64,000 nucleotides of DNA from WSZJ01 sp964590435. GTDB lineage: Bacteria; Planctomycetota; MHYJ01; WSZJ01. The stretch spans positions 62,001-126,000 of the forward strand of contig CAZPWT010000063.1 in assembly GCA_964590435.1 (NCBI GenBank), in the 5' to 3' direction. Numbering within the stretch: position 1 is the stretch's first letter; every line of letters starts with the position of its first letter. Positions 62,412 to 64,000 of the stretch are shown here, one piece after another. The notes below the pieces were generated by a model. That model was not told the DNA's origin. It ran no database searches and saw only the letters and a program-made list of their open reading frames with translations. A program made the translations under genes and the position numbers.

Positions 62412-64000
62412 CGGGAGCCTCCGGAGGAGCGCCGCGACTGGGCCAGCGGCGCGAGGGACGCGTTGAGAAGAGCCAGGGTGGAGTTGTTCTGCGAGAGGAA
62501 GTCCTCGAGGGCGGCGAAGCGGCGGGTGAGGCGCTCGATCGTGTCCTGCACGCGCTTCTCGGCGGATGCGATGTCGTCGCGGAGGCGCTCGATGGAATTC
62601 TCGATTCCGGCGGATTTGCGGGAGATGAGGCCGTCGGGGGCGGTGGCGATGGAGTCGAGGCCCTCGACGGCGCGGCGTGCGGCGCCGGGATCGCGATTGA
62701 GGTCGACGGCGTTGCCGGAGAGGAGGGGCGCGCCGTCGACGGACTTCTGGATGCCGAGCTGGGCGGCGGAGGGCGAGCCGCCGAGCGGGTCGACGCGGAA
62801 CGAAGCGGCGCCGGCGGTGGCGTCGGCGAGCTGGATCGAGCGCCCGTCGGGGGCGATCGAGGCGACGAGCGACCCGGCGTTCTCGGGATCCGTGTTGATG
62901 CGGTCGAGGAGCTGGGCGACGGTCTTGACGCCGGAGAGGCCGACGGAAACCGAGGTGCCGTCGTGCAGCGTCACCTTGAAGTCGTCGCCGCTCGCGTTGC
63001 GCGCGACGCCGAGCCCGTTGCGGAAGTCGGCGAGCTTCGTGTCGAGACCGAGCGTCCGCCCGGCGCTGAAGAAATCTCGGACCTGGTCGGGCGCGGTCGC
63101 GAGGGCGGAGTCGAGCTTGGCTTCGTTGACGGTGAAGCGCCCTGTCTGGCCGAGCTCGAGCCCGAGGGAGGCGAAGTCGCGGATCGACCCGGAGGGGAGG
63201 CCGCTCACGGGGCGATTAAAGAGGTCGAAGAGCGCGCGGTCGGCGGCGCGCAACGTCGGGTCGCCGAACAGCGGCCCGGCGGTGTTCGTCGCGGTGTCGA
63301 ACGCGCCCAGCTTGTCGATCGCGTCCGCGGCGGCGTTGAACGCCCCCGCGAGGCCCTTCACGGCGTCCTTCACCCCGACGGTGTCGGTGGTCACGGTGAC
63401 GCTCGCGGGGCCGCCGGGGCTGCGCAGGTCGAGCATGAGCCCGGGCGCGGCGCCGGTGACGGAATTCGTGGGCGACTGGATCAGCGCCGTGGAGGAGCCG
63501 CTTCCCGTCAGCACCTGCGCGTCCTGCCCGGCGGCGAGCGTGCCGACGCGGAGGGAGCCGACGTTGGTGTCGACGACGACGCGGCCGCGGGCGCCGGTCT
63601 GGCCGGAAATGATGGAGAGGCGGAAAGGCGTGGCGAGCGAGCCGTCGGAGACGGCGGCGGCGGAGACGGGGATGCCGAGGGCGTTGATGCGCGTGACGAC
63701 GGCGTTGAGCGAGTCGCCGGAGGAGATCGCGGCGCGGATCTCGAAGGAGCCGTCGAGGATCCCCGGCGTCAGGGCGGGCGCGGTGCCGAGGAGGCGCAGG
63801 TCGCGGGCGGTGCGGCCGCCGGAGACCTCGTCGACGCGGATCGCGCCAGCGCCGGCGGACTGCGCAAGGAGGAACCCGTCGCCGGCGTCGTTGAGGCGGG
63901 CGCGGAGCGAAGAGCCGGCCGCGGAGGCCGCGGCGTTGATCTCGTCGACGACGTCGAACGCCGTGTCGTCGTCGGGCTGCGAAAGGTCGACCGTGAACGA
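62408..64000 (-). CDS. fliD: Flagellar hook-associated protein 2 (filament cap), N-terminus beyond right edge
   Basis: An open frame of about 530 codons runs off the right edge. The N-terminal half in view holds beta-rich repeats (GILDGSFEIRAAISSGDSLNAVVTRINAL) and FLLAQSAGAGAIRVDE. FliD_C features follow: SVTVTTDTVGVKDAVKGLAGAFNAAADAID, DPTLRAADRALFDLF and SLGLELGQTGRFTVNEAKLD. The C-terminal coiled coil is ENSIERLRDDIASAEKRVQD...LTRRFAALEDFLSQNNS. FliD caps the growing filament. Together with fliS it indicates a motile organism. The start is outside the window. Confidence 0.95.
   Translation of the reverse strand, partial: SFTVDLSQPDDDTAFDVVDEINAAASAAGSSLRARLNDAGDGFLLAQSAGAGAIRVDEVSGGRTARDLRLLGTAPALTPGILDGSFEIRAAISSGDSLNAVVTRINALGIPVSAAAVSDGSLATPFRLSIISGQTGARGRVVVDTNVGSLRVGTLAAGQDAQVLTGSGSSTALIQSPTNSVTGAAPGLMLDLRSPGGPASVTVTTDTVGVKDAVKGLAGAFNAAADAIDKLGAFDTATNTAGPLFGDPTLRAADRALFDLFNRPVSGLPSGSIRDFASLGLELGQTGRFTVNEAKLDSALATAPDQVRDFFSAGRTLGLDTKLADFRNGLGVARNASGDDFKVTLHDGTSVSVGLSGVKTVAQLLDRINTDPENAGSLVASIAPDGRSIQLADATAGAASFRVDPLGGSPSAAQLGIQKSVDGAPLLSGNAVDLNRDPGAARRAVEGLDSIATAPDGLISRKSAGIENSIERLRDDIASAEKRVQDTIERLTRRFAALEDFLSQNNSTLALLNASLAPLAQSRRSSGGSR

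Overview
The window comes from a GC-rich, Gram-negative-type, flagellated bacterium. Three things point towards Planctomycetota or a close relative, though nothing here proves the phylum: HEAT-repeat exported proteins that end in a W-x-x-W-W motif, an ECF sigma factor paired with a HEAT-fused anti-sigma factor, and large exported proteins of no recognised family. Because the GC content is so high, long open frames lie antisense to almost every gene. I kept the frame with protein-like composition, recognisable motifs and sensible operon junctions.

Layout. 1-3333: end of a very large exported protein (minus strand, runs off the left edge). 3486-6852: CBS protein, dus, rlmF, a small basic protein and an unknown protein. 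7227-8418: a secreted Asp/His-rich peptide with a clear terminator, and a TVP38/DedA-like membrane protein. 8421-20012 (minus): TPR protein, receiver protein, CHASE2-type sensor with a decayed ATPase domain, a CapC/PgsC-like membrane protein with a large extra domain, and a 1409-residue membrane-anchored protein. This looks like one functional locus. 20117-25925 (minus): AarF/UbiB kinase, phasin-like coiled coil, EIIA-CBS fusion, ABC-2 permease and ATPase, BtpA-family protein. 26030-29328 (plus): OsmC, M50 protease with CBS pair, TRIC channel, Rieske-flavodoxin fusion. 29405-33961: small proteins, a YfaP-like exported protein, aminopeptidase C, and a PqqD plus HprK-like kinase pair. 34294-40497 is accessory in character: a helical protein with a nucleotidyltransferase, an orphan protein, AbiE toxin-antitoxin and an Imm10-like protein, interrupted by a class-V aminotransferase and a DUF1015 gene. 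40511-47397 (minus): purH and a set of exported or membrane proteins. 47638-53626 (plus): ECF sigma, anti-sigma-HEAT, and two tandem secretin-like proteins that are each internally duplicated. 53756-58693: pirin, a TPR protein, and the one-carbon operon fchA-fhs-folD. 58910-64000: an exported protein with a Cys/TM/Arg sorting-like tail, a TolB-like lipoprotein, then fliS and fliD, which runs off the right edge.

Between genes there are several structured elements. Three copies of a 75-nt palindromic element lie directly against, or inside, the 3' ends of folD and fliS. Long AT-rich inverted repeats with 35-41-nt arms stand out in a GC-rich background. There are several good intrinsic terminators. 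Many genes have a TANNNT hexamer 6-10 nt before the start codon and no Shine-Dalgarno sequence, which suggests leaderless transcripts.

The observations I consider most worth following up are: the FolD that has lost all three of the usual catalytic residues while sitting next to a separate cyclohydrolase; the 75-nt 3'-end elements; the CapC-like/CHASE2 locus; the PqqD-HprK pair; and the duplicated secretin-like pair under an ECF sigma factor.
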